A stretch of 64,000 nucleotides of DNA from Bathymodiolus brooksi (Eukaryota; Mollusca; Bivalvia; Mytilida; Modiolidae), in contig OY804584.1 in NCBI GenBank assembly GCA_963680875.1, forward strand, positions 93,928,031 to 93,992,030, in the 5' to 3' direction. The notes beneath the pieces were generated by a model, which saw only the letters and a program-made list of their open reading frames with translations, searched no databases and had not been told where the DNA came from. Below, piece by piece: positions 27,466-40,260 of this stretch. The position numbers and the translations under genes are program-made. Numbering within the stretch: the stretch's first letter is position 1; every line of letters starts with the position of its first letter.

Positions 27466-29190
27466 ACTTAGGTGAAAACACGGACCAGAGCTAGCTTATA
27501 AACTTAGGTGAAAACACGGACCTGAGCTAGCTTATAAACTTAGGTGAAAACACGGACCAGAGCTAGCTTATAAACGTAGGTGAAAACACGGCCCAGAGCT
27601 AGCTTATAAACTTAGGTGAAAACACGGACCAGAGCTAGCTTGTAAACGTAGGTGAAAACACGGACCAGAGCTAGCTTATAGACTTAGGTGAAAACACGGA
27701 CCAGAGCTAGCTTATAAACTTAGGTGACAACACGGACCAGAGCTAGCTTATAAACTTAAGTGAAAACACGGACCAGAGCTAGCTTATAAACTTGGGTGAA
27801 AACACGGACCAGAGCTAGCTTATAAACTTAGGTGACAACACGGACCAGAGCTAGCCTATAAACTTAGGTGACAACACGGACCAGAGCTAGCTTATAAACT
27901 TAGGTGAAAACACGGACCAGAGCTAGCTTATAAACTTAGGTGACAACACGGACCAGAGCTAGCTTATAAACTTAGGTGACAACACGGACCAGAGCTAGCT
28001 TATAAACTTAGGTGAAAACACGGACCAGAGCTAGCTTATAAACTTAGGTGACAACACGGACCAGAGCTAGCTTATAAACTTAGGTGACAAGACGGACCAG
28101 AGCTAGCTTATAAACTTAGGTGACAACACGGACCAGAGCTAGCTTATAAACTTAGGTGAAAACACGGACCAGAGCTAGCTTATAAACTTAGGTGAAAACA
28201 CGGACCTGAGCTAGCTTATAAACTTAGGTGAAAACACGGACCAGAGCTAGCTTATAAACTTAAGTGAAAACACGGAGCAGAGCTAGCTTATAAACTTAAG
28301 TGAAAACACGGACCAGAGCTAGCTTATAAACTTAAGTGAAACATGGACCAGAGCTAGCTTATAAACGTAGGTGAAAACACGGACCAGAGCTAGCTTATAA
28401 ACTTAAGTGAAAACACGGACCTGAGCTAGCTTATAAACTTAAGCGAAAACACGGACCTGAGCTAGCTTATACACTTAAGCGAAAACACGGAGCAGAGCTA
28501 GCTTATAAACTTAGGTGAAAACACGGACCAGAGCTAGCTTATAAACTTAGGTGACAACACGGACCAGAGCTAGCTTATAAACTTAGATGAAAACACCGAC
28601 CAGAGCTAGCTAATAAACTTAAGTGAAAACACGGACCTGAGCTAGCTTATAAACTTAGGTGAAAACACGGACCAGAGCTAGCTTATAAACTTAAGTGAAA
28701 ACACGGAGCAGAGCTAGCTTATAAACTTAAGTGAAAACACGGACCAGAGCTAGCTTATAAACTTAAGTGAAAACACGGACCAGAGCTAGCTTATAAACTT
28801 AAGTGAAAACACGGACCTGAGCTAGCTTATAAACTTAAGTGAAAACACGGACCAGAGCTAGCTTATAAACTTAAGTGAAAACACGGACCAGAGCTAGCTT
28901 ATAAACTTAGGTGACAACACGGACCAGAGCTAGCTTATAAACTTAGGTGACAACACGGACCAGAGCTAGCTTATAAACTTAGGTGAAAACACGGACCAGA
29001 GCTAGCTTATAAACTTAGGTGACAACACGGACCAGAGCTAGCTTATAAACTTAGGTGACAAGACGGACCAGAGCTAGCTTATAAACTTAGGTGACAACAC
29101 GGACCAGAGCTAGCTTATAAACTTAGGTGAAAACACGGACCAGAGCTAGCTTATAAACTTAGGTGAAAACACGGACCTGAGCTAGCTTAT

Positions 29191-30485
29191 AAACTTAAGT
29201 GAAAACACGGAGCAGAGCTAGCTTATAAACTTAAGTGAAAACACGGACCAGAGCTAGCTTATAAACTTAAGTGAAACATGGACCATAGCTAGCTTATAAA
29301 CGTAGGTGAAAACACGGACCAGAGCTAGCTTATAAACTTAAGTGAAAACACGGACCTGAGCTAGCTTATAAACTTAAGCGAAAACACGGACCTGAGCTAG
29401 CTTATACACTTAAGCGAAAACACGGAGCAGAGCTAGCTTATAAACTTAGGTGAAAACACGGACCTGAGCTAGCTTATAAACTTAGGTGACAACACGGACC
29501 AGAGCTAGCATATAAACTTAGATGAAAACACCGACCAGAGCTAGCTAATAAACTTAAGTGAAAACACGGACCTGAGCTAGCTTATAAACTTAGGTGAAAA
29601 CACGGACCAGAGCTAGCTTATAAACTTAAGTGAAAACACGGAGCAGAGCTAGCTTATAAACTTAAGTGAAAACACGGACCAGAGCTAGCTTATAAACTTA
29701 AGTGAAAACACGGACCAGAGCTAGCTTATAAACTTAAGTGAAAACACGGACCAGAGCTAGCTTATAAACTTAAGTGAAAACACGGACCTGAGCTAGCTTA
29801 TAAACTTAAGTGAAAACACGGACCAGAGCTAGCTTATAAACTTAAGTGAAAACACGGACCAGAGCTAGCTTATAAACGTTGGTGAAAACACGGACCAGAG
29901 CTAGCTTATAAACTTAAGTGAAAACACGGACCATAGCTAGCTTATAAACTTAAGTGAAAACACGGACCAGAGCTAGCTTATAAACGTAGGTGAAAACACG
30001 GACCAGAGCTAGCTTATAAACTTAAGTGAAAACACGGACCAGAGCTAGCTTATAAACTTAGGTGACAACATGGACCAGAGCTAGCTTATAAACTTAGGTG
30101 ACAACACGGACCAGAGCTAGCTTATAAACTTAGGTGACAACACGGACCAGAGCTAGCTTATAAACTTAGGTGACAACACGGACCAGAGCTAGCTTATAAA
30201 CTTAGGTGAAAACACGGACCAGAGCTAGCTTATAAACTTAGGTGACAACACGGATCAGAGCTAGCTTATAAACGTAGATGAAAACACGGTCCAGAGCTAG
30301 CTTATTAACTTAGGTGACAACACGGACCAGAGCTAGCTTATAAACTTAAGTGAAAACACGGACCAGAGCTAGCTTATAAACTTAAGTGAAAACACGGACC
30401 AGAGCTATCTTATAAACTTAGGTGAAAACACGGACCTGAACTAGCTTATAAACTTAGGTGAAAACACGGACCAGAGCTAGCTTAT
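29191..30485. repeat. 1,295-bp tandem duplication, copy 1
   Basis: The run beginning with AAACTTAAGTG and an AGCAGAG unit at 29191 restarts at 30486, and the 35-bp unit at 29273 has its twin at 30568. The period is 36 units less one base. I saw no difference between the two copies by eye. This makes it one of the youngest events in the array, or an assembly artefact. Confidence 0.85.
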
Positions 30486-31780
30486 AAACTTAAGTGAAAA
30501 CACGGAGCAGAGCTAGCTTATAAACTTAAGTGAAAACACGGACCAGAGCTAGCTTATAAACTTAAGTGAAACATGGACCATAGCTAGCTTATAAACGTAG
30601 GTGAAAACACGGACCAGAGCTAGCTTATAAACTTAAGTGAAAACACGGACCTGAGCTAGCTTATAAACTTAAGCGAAAACACGGACCTGAGCTAGCTTAT
30701 ACACTTAAGCGAAAACACGGAGCAGAGCTAGCTTATAAACTTAGGTGAAAACACGGACCTGAGCTAGCTTATAAACTTAGGTGACAACACGGACCAGAGC
30801 TAGCATATAAACTTAGATGAAAACACCGACCAGAGCTAGCTAATAAACTTAAGTGAAAACACGGACCTGAGCTAGCTTATAAACTTAGGTGAAAACACGG
30901 ACCAGAGCTAGCTTATAAACTTAAGTGAAAACACGGAGCAGAGCTAGCTTATAAACTTAAGTGAAAACACGGACCAGAGCTAGCTTATAAACTTAAGTGA
31001 AAACACGGACCAGAGCTAGCTTATAAACTTAAGTGAAAACACGGACCAGAGCTAGCTTATAAACTTAAGTGAAAACACGGACCTGAGCTAGCTTATAAAC
31101 TTAAGTGAAAACACGGACCAGAGCTAGCTTATAAACTTAAGTGAAAACACGGACCAGAGCTAGCTTATAAACGTTGGTGAAAACACGGACCAGAGCTAGC
31201 TTATAAACTTAAGTGAAAACACGGACCATAGCTAGCTTATAAACTTAAGTGAAAACACGGACCAGAGCTAGCTTATAAACGTAGGTGAAAACACGGACCA
31301 GAGCTAGCTTATAAACTTAAGTGAAAACACGGACCAGAGCTAGCTTATAAACTTAGGTGACAACATGGACCAGAGCTAGCTTATAAACTTAGGTGACAAC
31401 ACGGACCAGAGCTAGCTTATAAACTTAGGTGACAACACGGACCAGAGCTAGCTTATAAACTTAGGTGACAACACGGACCAGAGCTAGCTTATAAACTTAG
31501 GTGAAAACACGGACCAGAGCTAGCTTATAAACTTAGGTGACAACACGGATCAGAGCTAGCTTATAAACGTAGATGAAAACACGGTCCAGAGCTAGCTTAT
31601 TAACTTAGGTGACAACACGGACCAGAGCTAGCTTATAAACTTAAGTGAAAACACGGACCAGAGCTAGCTTATAAACTTAAGTGAAAACACGGACCAGAGC
31701 TATCTTATAAACTTAGGTGAAAACACGGACCTGAACTAGCTTATAAACTTAGGTGAAAACACGGACCAGAGCTAGCTTAT
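30486..31780. repeat. 1,295-bp tandem duplication, copy 2
   Basis: This is the adjacent twin of 29191-30485. It ends with a CTGAACTAGC unit followed by one GAAAAC unit, as copy 1 does, and then continues into the sequence that follows the single copy in the 22-27 kb block. Confidence 0.85.
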
Positions 31781-34700
31781 AAACGTAGATGAAAACATGG
31801 ACCAGAGCTAGCTTATAAACTTAGGTGAAAACACGGACCAGAGCTAGCTTATAAACTAAGGTGAAAACACGGACCAGAGCTAGCTTATAAACGTAGGTGA
31901 AAACACGGACCAGAGCTAGCTTATAAACTTAAGTGAAAACACGGACCAGAGCTAGCTTATAAACTTAGGTGAAAACACGGACCAGTGCTAGCTTATAAAC
32001 TTAGGTGACAACATGGACCAGAGCTAGCTTATAAACTTAGGTGACAACACGGACCAGAGCTAGCTTATAAACTTAGGTGACAACACGGACCAGAGCTAGC
32101 TTATAAACTTAGGTGACAACACGGACCAGAGCTAGCTTATAAACTTAGGTGAAAACACGGACCAGAGCTAGCTTATAAACTTAGGTGACAACACGGATCA
32201 GAGCTAGCTTATAAACGTAGGTGAAAACACGGTCCAGAGCTAGCTTATTAATTTAGGTGACAACACGGACCAGAGCTAGGTTATAAACTTAGGTGAAAAC
32301 ACGGACCAGAGCTAGCTTATAAACTTAGGTGACAACACGGACCAGAGCTAGCTTATAAACTTAGGTGACAACACGGACCAGAGCTAGCTTATAAACTTAG
32401 GTGACAACACGGACCAGAGCTAGCTTATAAACTTAGGTGAAAACACGAACCAGAGCTAGCTTATAAACTTAGGTGAAAACACGGACCAGAGCTAGCTTAT
32501 AAACTTAGGTGACAACACGGACCAGAGCTAGCTTATAAACTTAGGTGACAACACGGACCAGAGCTAGTTTATAAACCTAGGTGACAACACGGACCAGAGC
32601 TAGCTTATAAACCTAGGTGACAACATGGATCAGAGCTAGCTTATAAACTTAGGTGACAACACGGACCAGAGCTAGCTTATAAACTTAGGTGAAAACACGG
32701 ACCAGAGCTAGCTTATAAACTTAGGTGACAACACGGACCAGAGCTAGCTTATAAACTTAGGTGACAACACGGACCAGAGCTAGCTTATAAACTTAGGTGA
32801 CAACACGGACCAGAGCTAGCTTATAAACTTAGGTGACAACACGGACCAGAGCTAGCTTATAAACTTAGGTGACAACACAGACCAGAGCTAGCTTATAAAC
32901 TTAGGTGAAAACACGGACCAGAGCTAGCTTATAAACTTAGGTGAAAACACGAACCTGAGCTAGCTTATAAACGTAGGTGAAAACACGGACCAGAGCTAGC
33001 TTATAAACGTAGGTGAAAACACGGCCCAGAGCTAGCTTATAAACTTAGGTGACAACACGGACCAGAGCTAGCTTATAAACTTAGGTGACAACACGGACCA
33101 GAGCTAGCTTATAAACTTAGGTGACAACACGGACCAGAGCTAGCTTATAAACTTAGGTGACAACACGGACCAGAGCTAGCTTATAAACTTAGGTGACAAC
33201 ACGAACCAGAGCTAGCTTATAAACTTAGGTGAAAATACGGACCAGAGCTAGCTTATAAACTTAGGTGAAAACACGGACCTGAGCTAGCTTATAAACTTAG
33301 GTGAAAACACGGACCAGAGCTAGCTTATAAACGTAGGTGAAAACACGGCCCAGAGCTAGCTTATAAACTTAAGTGAAAACACGGACCAGAGCTAGCTTGT
33401 AAACGTAGGTGAAAGCACGGACCAGAGCTAGCTTATAGACTTAGGTGAAAACACGGACCAGAGCTAGCTTATAAACTTAGGTGACAACACGGACCAGAGC
33501 TAGCTTATAAACTTAGGTGAAAACACGGACCAGAGCTAGCTTATAAACTTGGGTGAAAACACGGACCAGAGCTAGCTTATAAACTTAGGTGACAACACGG
33601 ACCAGAGCTAGCCTATAAACATAGGTGACAACACGGACCAGAGCTAGCTTATAAACTTAGGTGAAAACACGGACCAGAGCTAGCTTATAAACTTAGGTGA
33701 CAACACGGACCAGAGCTAGCTTATAAACTTAGGTGACAACACGGACCAGAGCTAGCTTATAAACTTAGGTGAAAACACGGACCAGAGCTAGCTTATAAAC
33801 TTAGGTGACAACACGGACCAGAGCTAGCTTATAAACTTAGGTGACAACACGGACCAGAGCTAGCTTATAAACTTAGGTGACAACACGGACCAGAGCTAGC
33901 TTATAAACTTAGGTGAAAACACGGACCAGAGCTAGCTTATAAACTTAGGTGAAAACACGGACCTGAGCTAGCTTATAAACTTAGGTGAAAACACGGAGCA
34001 GAGCTAGCTTATAAACTTAAGTGAAAACACGGACCAGAGCTAGCTTATAAACTTAAGTGAAGACACGGACCAGAGCTAGCTTATAAACGTAGGTGAAAAC
34101 ACGGACCATAGCTAGCTTATAAACTTAAGTGAAAACACGGACCAGAGCTAGCTTATAAACTTAAGTGAAACACGGACCATAGCTAGCTTATAAACGTAGG
34201 TGAAAACACAGACCAGAGCTAGCTTATAAACTTAAGTGAAAACACGGACCTGAGCTAGCTTATAAACTTAAGCGAAAACACGGACCTGAGCTAGCTTATA
34301 CACTTAAGCGAAAACACGGACCAGAGCTAGCTTATAAACTTAGGTGAAAACACGGACCTGAGCTAGCTTATAAACTTAGGTGACAACACGGACCAGAGCT
34401 AGCTTATAAACTTAGATGAAAACACCGACCAGAGCTAGCTAATAAACTTAAGTGAAAACACGGACCAGAGCTAGCTTATAAACTTAAGTGAAAACACGGA
34501 CCAGAGCTAGCTTATAAACTTAAGTGAAAACACGGAGCAGAGCTAGCTTATAAACTTAGGTGAAAACACGGACCAGAGCTAGCTTATAAACTTAAGTGAA
34601 AACACGGACCAGAGCTAGCTTATAAACTTAAGTGAAAACACGGACCAGAGCTAGCTTATAAACTTAAGTGAAAACACGGACCTGAGCTAGCTTATAAACT

Positions 34701-34884
34701 TAAGTGAAAACACGGACCAGAGCTAGCTTATAAACTTAAGTGAAAACACGGACCAGAGCTAGCTTATAAACGTTGGTGAAAACACGGACCAGAGCTAGCT
34801 TATAAACTTAAGTGAAAACACGGACCATAGCTAGCTTATAAACTTAAGTGAAAACACGGACCAGAGCTAGCTTATAAACTTAAG

Positions 34885-36960
34885 TGAAAACACGGACCAG
34901 AGCTGTCTTATAAACTTAGGTGAAAACACGGACCTGAGCTAGCTTATAAACTTAGGTGAAAACACGGACCAGAGCTAGCTTATAAACGTAGATGAAAACA
35001 TGGACCAGAGCTAGCTTATAAACTTAGGTGAAAACACGGACCAGAGCTAGCTTATAAACTTAGGTGAAAACACGGACCAGAGCTAGCTTATAAACGTAGG
35101 TGAAAACACGAACCAGAGCTAGCTTATAAACTTAAGTGAAAACACGGACCAGAGCTAGCTTATAAACTTAGGTGAAAACACGGACCAGTGCTAGCTTATA
35201 AACTTAGGTGACAACATGGACCAGAGCTAGCTTATAAACTTAGGTGACAACACGGACCAGAGCTAGCTTATAAACTTAGGTGACAACACGGACCAGAGCT
35301 AGCTTATAAACTTAGGTGACAACACGGACCAGAGCTAGCTTATAAACTTAGGTGAAAACACGGACCAGAGCTAGCTTATAAACTTAGGTGACAACACGGA
35401 TCAGAGCTAGCTTATAAACGTAGGTGAAAACACGGTCCAGAGCTAGCTTATTAATTTAGGTGACAACACGGACCAGAGCTAGCTTATAAACTTAAGTGAA
35501 AACACGGACCAGAGCTAGCTTATAAACTTAAGTGAAAACACGGACCAGAGCTAGCTTATAAACTTAAGTGAAAACACGGACCTGAGCTAGCTTATAAACT
35601 TAAGTGAAAACACGGACCAGAGCTAGCTTATAAACTTAAGTGAAAACACGGACCATAGCTAGCTTATAAACTTAAGTGAAAACACGGACCAGAGCTAGCT
35701 TATAAACTTAAGTGAAAACACGGACCAGAGCTATCTTATAAACTTAGGTGAAAACACGGACCTGAGCTAGCTTATAAACTTAGGTGAAAACACGGACCAG
35801 AGCTAGCTTATAAACGTAGATGAAAACATGGACCAGAGCTAGCTTATAAACTTAGGTGAAAACACGGACCAGAGCTAGCTTATAAACTTAGGTGAAAACA
35901 CGGACCAGAGCTAGCTTATAAACGTAGGTGAAAACACGGACCAGAGCTAGCTTATAAACTTAAGTGAAAACACGGACCAGAGCTAGCTTATAAACTTAGG
36001 TGAAAACACGGACCAGTGCTAGCTTATAAACTTAGGTGACAACATGGACCAGAGCTAGCTTATAAACTTAGGTGACAACACGGACCAGAGCTAGCTTATA
36101 AACTTAGGTGACAACACGGACCAGAGCTAGCTTATAAACTTAGGTGACAACACGGACCAGAGCTAGCTTATAAACTTAGGTGAAAACACGGACCAGAGCT
36201 AGCTTATAAACTTAGGTGACAACACGGATCAGAGCTAGCTTATAAACGTAGGTGAAAACACGGTCCAGAGCTAGCTTATTAATTTAGGTGACAACACGGA
36301 CCAGAGCTAGCTTATAAACTTAAGTGAAAACACGGACCAAAGCTAGCTTATAAACTTAAGTGAAAACACGGACCAGAGCTATCTTATAAACTTAGGTGAA
36401 AACACGGACCTGAGCTAGCTTATAAACTTAGGTGAAAACACGGACCAGAGCTAGCTTATAAACGTAGATGAAAACATGGACCAGAGCTAGCTTATAAACT
36501 TAGGTGAAAACACGGACCAGAGCTAGCTTATAAACTTAGGTGAAAAAACGGACCAGAGCTAGCTTATAAACGTAGGTGAAAACACGGACCAGAGCTAGCT
36601 TATAAACTTAAGTGAAAACACGGACCAGAGCTAGCTTATAAACTTAGGTGAAAACACGGACCAGTGCTAGCTTATAAACTTAGGTGACAACATGGACCAG
36701 AGCTAGCTTATAAACTTAGGTGACAACACGGACCAGAGCTAGCTTATAAACTTAGGTGACAACACGGACCAGAGCTAGCTTATAAACTTAGGTGACAACA
36801 CGGACCAGAGCTAGCTTATAAACTTAGGTGAAAACACGGACCAGAGCTAGCTTATAAACTTAGGTGACAACACGGATCAGAGCTAGCTTATAAACGTAGG
36901 TGAAAACACGGTCCAGAGCTAGCTTATTAATTTAGGTGACAACAGGGACCAGAGCTAGCT
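34885..36960. repeat. Three copies of an approximately 648-bp satellite sub-block
   Basis: The GCTGTC or GCTATC unit at 34902, 35730 and 36378 heads the same series each time: CTGAG, CGTAGATG with CATGG, CAGTGCTAG, GACAAC units, GATCAG and TTATTAATTT. Spacings are 828 and 648 bp. The extra 180 bp between the first two copies is exactly five AAGTG-type units. Confidence 0.75.
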
Positions 36961-37110
36961 TATAAACTTAGGTGAAAACACGGACCAGAGCTAGCTTATA
37001 AACTTAGGTGACAACACGGACCAGAGCTAGCTTATAAACTTAGGTGACAACACGGACCTGAGCTAGCTTATAAACTTAGGTGACAACACGCACCAGAGCT
37101 AGCTTATAAA

Positions 37111-40100
37111 CTTAGGTGAAAACACGGACCAGAGCTAGCTTATAAACTTAGGTGAAAACACGGACCAGAGCTAGCTTATAAACTTAGGTGACAACACGGA
37201 CCAGAGCTAGCTTATAAACTTAGGTGACAACACGGACCAGAGCTAGTTTATAAACCTAGGTGACAACACGGACCAGAGCTAGCTTATAAACCTAGGTGAC
37301 AACATGGATCAGAGCTAGCTTATAAACTTAGGTGACAACACGGACCAGAGCTAGCTTATAAACCTAGGTGACAACACGGACCAGAGCTAGCTTATAAACT
37401 TAGGTGACAACACGGACCAGAGCTAGCTTATAAACTTAGGTGAAAACACGGACCAGAGCTAGCTTATAAACTTAGGTGACAACACGGATCAGAGCTAGCT
37501 TATAAACGTAGGTGAAAACACGGTCCAGAGCTAGCTTATTAATTTAGGTGACAACACGGACCAGAGCTAGCTTATAAACTTAGGTGAAAACACGGACCAG
37601 AGCTAGCTTATAAACTTAGGTGACAACACGGACCAGAGCTAGCTTATAAACTTAGGTGACAACACGGACCAGAGCTAGCTTATAAACTTAGGTGAAAACA
37701 CGGACCAGAGCTAGCTTATAAACTTAGGTGACAACACGGACCAGAGCTAGCTTATAAACCTAGGTGACAACACGGACCAGAGCTAGCTTATAAACCTAGG
37801 TGACAACATGGATCAGAGCTAGCTTATAAACTTAGGTGAAAACACGGACCAGAGCTAGCTTATAAACTTAGGTGAAAACACGGACCAGAGCTAGCTTATA
37901 AACTTAGGTGACAACACGGACCAGAGCTAGCTTATAAACTTAGGTGACAACATGGATCAGAGCTAGCTTATAAACTTAGGTGACAACACGGACCAGAGCT
38001 AGCTTATAAACTTAGGTGACAACACAGACCAGAGCTAGCTTATAAACTTAGGTGAAAACACGGACCAGAGCTAGCTTATAAACTTAGGTGACAACACGGA
38101 CCAGAGCTAGCTTATAAACTTAGGTGACAACACGGACCAGAGCTAGTTTATAAACCTAGGTGACAACACGGACCAGAGCTAGCTTATAAACTTAGGTGAC
38201 AACACGGACCAGAGCTAGCTTATAAACTTAGGTGACAACACCCACCAGAGATAGCTTGTAAACGTAGGTGAAAACACGGCCCAGAGCTAGCTTATAAACT
38301 TAAGTGAAAACACGGACCAGAGCTAGCTTATAAACTTAGGTGAAAACACGGACCAGAGCTACATGTAGCTTATAAACTTAGGTGACAACACGGACCAGAG
38401 CTAGCTTATAAACTTAGGTGACAACACGCACCAGAGCTAGCTTATAAACTTAGGTGAAAACACGGACCAGAGCTAGCTTATAAACTTAGGTGAAAACACG
38501 GACCAGAGCTAGCTTATAAACTTAGGTGACAACACGGACCAGAGCTAGCTTATAAACTTAGGTGACAACACGGACCAGAGCTAGTTTATAAACCTAGGTG
38601 ACAACACGGACCAGAGCTAGCTTATAAACCTAGGTGACAACATGGATCAGAGCTAGCTTATAAACTTAGGTGACAACACGGACCAGAGCTAGCTTATAAA
38701 CCTAGGTGACAACACGGACCAGAGCTAGCTTATAAACTTAGGTGACAACACGGACCAGAGCTAGCTTATAAACTTAGGTGAAAACACGGACCAGAGCTAG
38801 CTTATAAACTTAGGTGACAACACGGATCAGAGCTAGCTTATAAACGTAGGTGAAAACACGGTCCAGAGCTAGCTTATTAATTTAGGTGACAACACGGACC
38901 AGAGCTAGCTTATAAACTTAGGTGAAAACACGGACCAGAGCTAGCTTATAAACTTAGGTGACAACACGGACCAGAGCTAGCTTATAAACTTAGGTGACAA
39001 CACGGACCAGAGCTAGCTTATAAACTTAGGTGAAAACACGGACCAGAGCTAGCTTATAAACTTAGGTGACAACACGGACCAGAGCTAGCTTATAAACCTA
39101 GGTGACAACACGGACCAGAGCTAGCTTATAAACCTAGGTGACAACATGGATCAGAGCTAGCTTATAAACTTAGGTGAAAACACGGACCAGAGCTAGCTTA
39201 TAAACTTAGGTGAAAACACGGACCAGAGCTAGCTTATAAACTTAGGTGACAACACGGACCAGAGCTAGCTTATAAACTTAGGTGACAACATGGATCAGAG
39301 CTAGCTTATAAACTTAGGTGACAACACGGACCAGAGCTAGCTTATAAACTTAGGTGACAACACGGACCAGAGCTAGCTTATAAACTTAGGTGAAAACACG
39401 GACCAGAGCTAGCTTATAAACTTAGGTGACAACACGGACCAGAGCTAGCTTATAAACTTAGGTGACAACACGGACCAGAGCTAGTTTATAAACCTAGGTG
39501 ACAACACGGACCAGAGCTAGCTTATAAACTTAGGTGACAACACGGACCAGAGCTAGCTTATAAACTTAGGTGACAACACCCACCAGAGATAGCTTGTAAA
39601 CGTAGGTGAAAACACGGCCCAGAGCTAGCTTATAAACTTAAGTGAAAACACGGACCAGAGCTAGCTTATAAACTTAGGTGAAAACACGAACCAGAGCTAC
39701 ATGTAGCTTATAAACTTAGGTGACAACACGGACCAGAGCTAGCTTATAAACTTAGGTGAAAACACGGACCAGAGCTAGCTTATAAACTTAGGTGACAACA
39801 CGGACCAGAGCTAGCTTGTAAACGTAGGTGAAAACACGGCCCAGAGCTAGCTTATAAACTTAAGTGAAAACACGGACCAGAGCTAGCTTATAAACTTAGG
39901 TGAAAACACGGACCAGAGCTACATGTAGCTTATAAACTTAGGTGACAACACGGACCAGAGCTAGCTTATAAACTTAGGTGACAACACGGACCAGAGCTAG
40001 CTTATAAACTTAGGTGACAACACGGACCAGAGCTAGCTTATAAACTTAGGTGACAACACGGACCAGAGCTAGCTTATAAACATAGGTGACAACACGGACC

Positions 40101-40260
40101 AGAGCTAGCTTATAAACTTAGGTGACAACACGGACCAGAGCTAGCTTATAAACTTAGGTGACAACACCCACCAGAGCTAGCTTATAAACTTAGGTGACAA
40201 CACCCACCAGAGCTAGCTTATAAACTTAGGTGACAACACGGACCAGAGCTAGCTTATAAA
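37111..40260. repeat. 3,150-bp higher-order repeat, copy A
   Basis: Three 42-bp units carrying an extra six bases (palindromes at 38357, 39695 and 39917) are repeated in the next block at 41507, 42845 and 43067, exactly 3,150 bp apart. Within the block a 1,338-bp sub-repeat (36 units plus one 42-bp unit) is also visible, for example AACATGGATC at 37301 and 38639. It contains CCCACCAGAG units seen nowhere in the left part of the array. Confidence 0.9.
38357..38370. repeat. 14-bp perfect palindrome in a 42-bp satellite unit (first of seven)
   Basis: Here the usual AGCTAGCT core is replaced by AGCTACATGTAGCT, which equals its own reverse complement, giving a 42-bp unit. The same form occurs at 39695, 39917, 41507, 42845, 43067 and 43613. 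All lie in the last 5.3 kb of the array. The six added bases extend the existing palindrome symmetrically from 8 to 14 bp. Confidence 0.95.

Larger units (their letters stand above)
27466..33990. repeat. 5,146-bp higher-order block, copy 2, enlarged by an internal 1,295-bp duplication
   Basis: This is the partner of 22320-27465. Up to about 30.4 kb the offset to the left copy is 5,146 bp. Beyond it the offset is 6,441 bp (CACGAACC at 26001 and 32442), the difference being the extra 1,295-bp copy described separately. Homology fades near 33,990, where AGCAGAG replaces the expected CAGAG and CGTAGG units. Confidence 0.85.
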
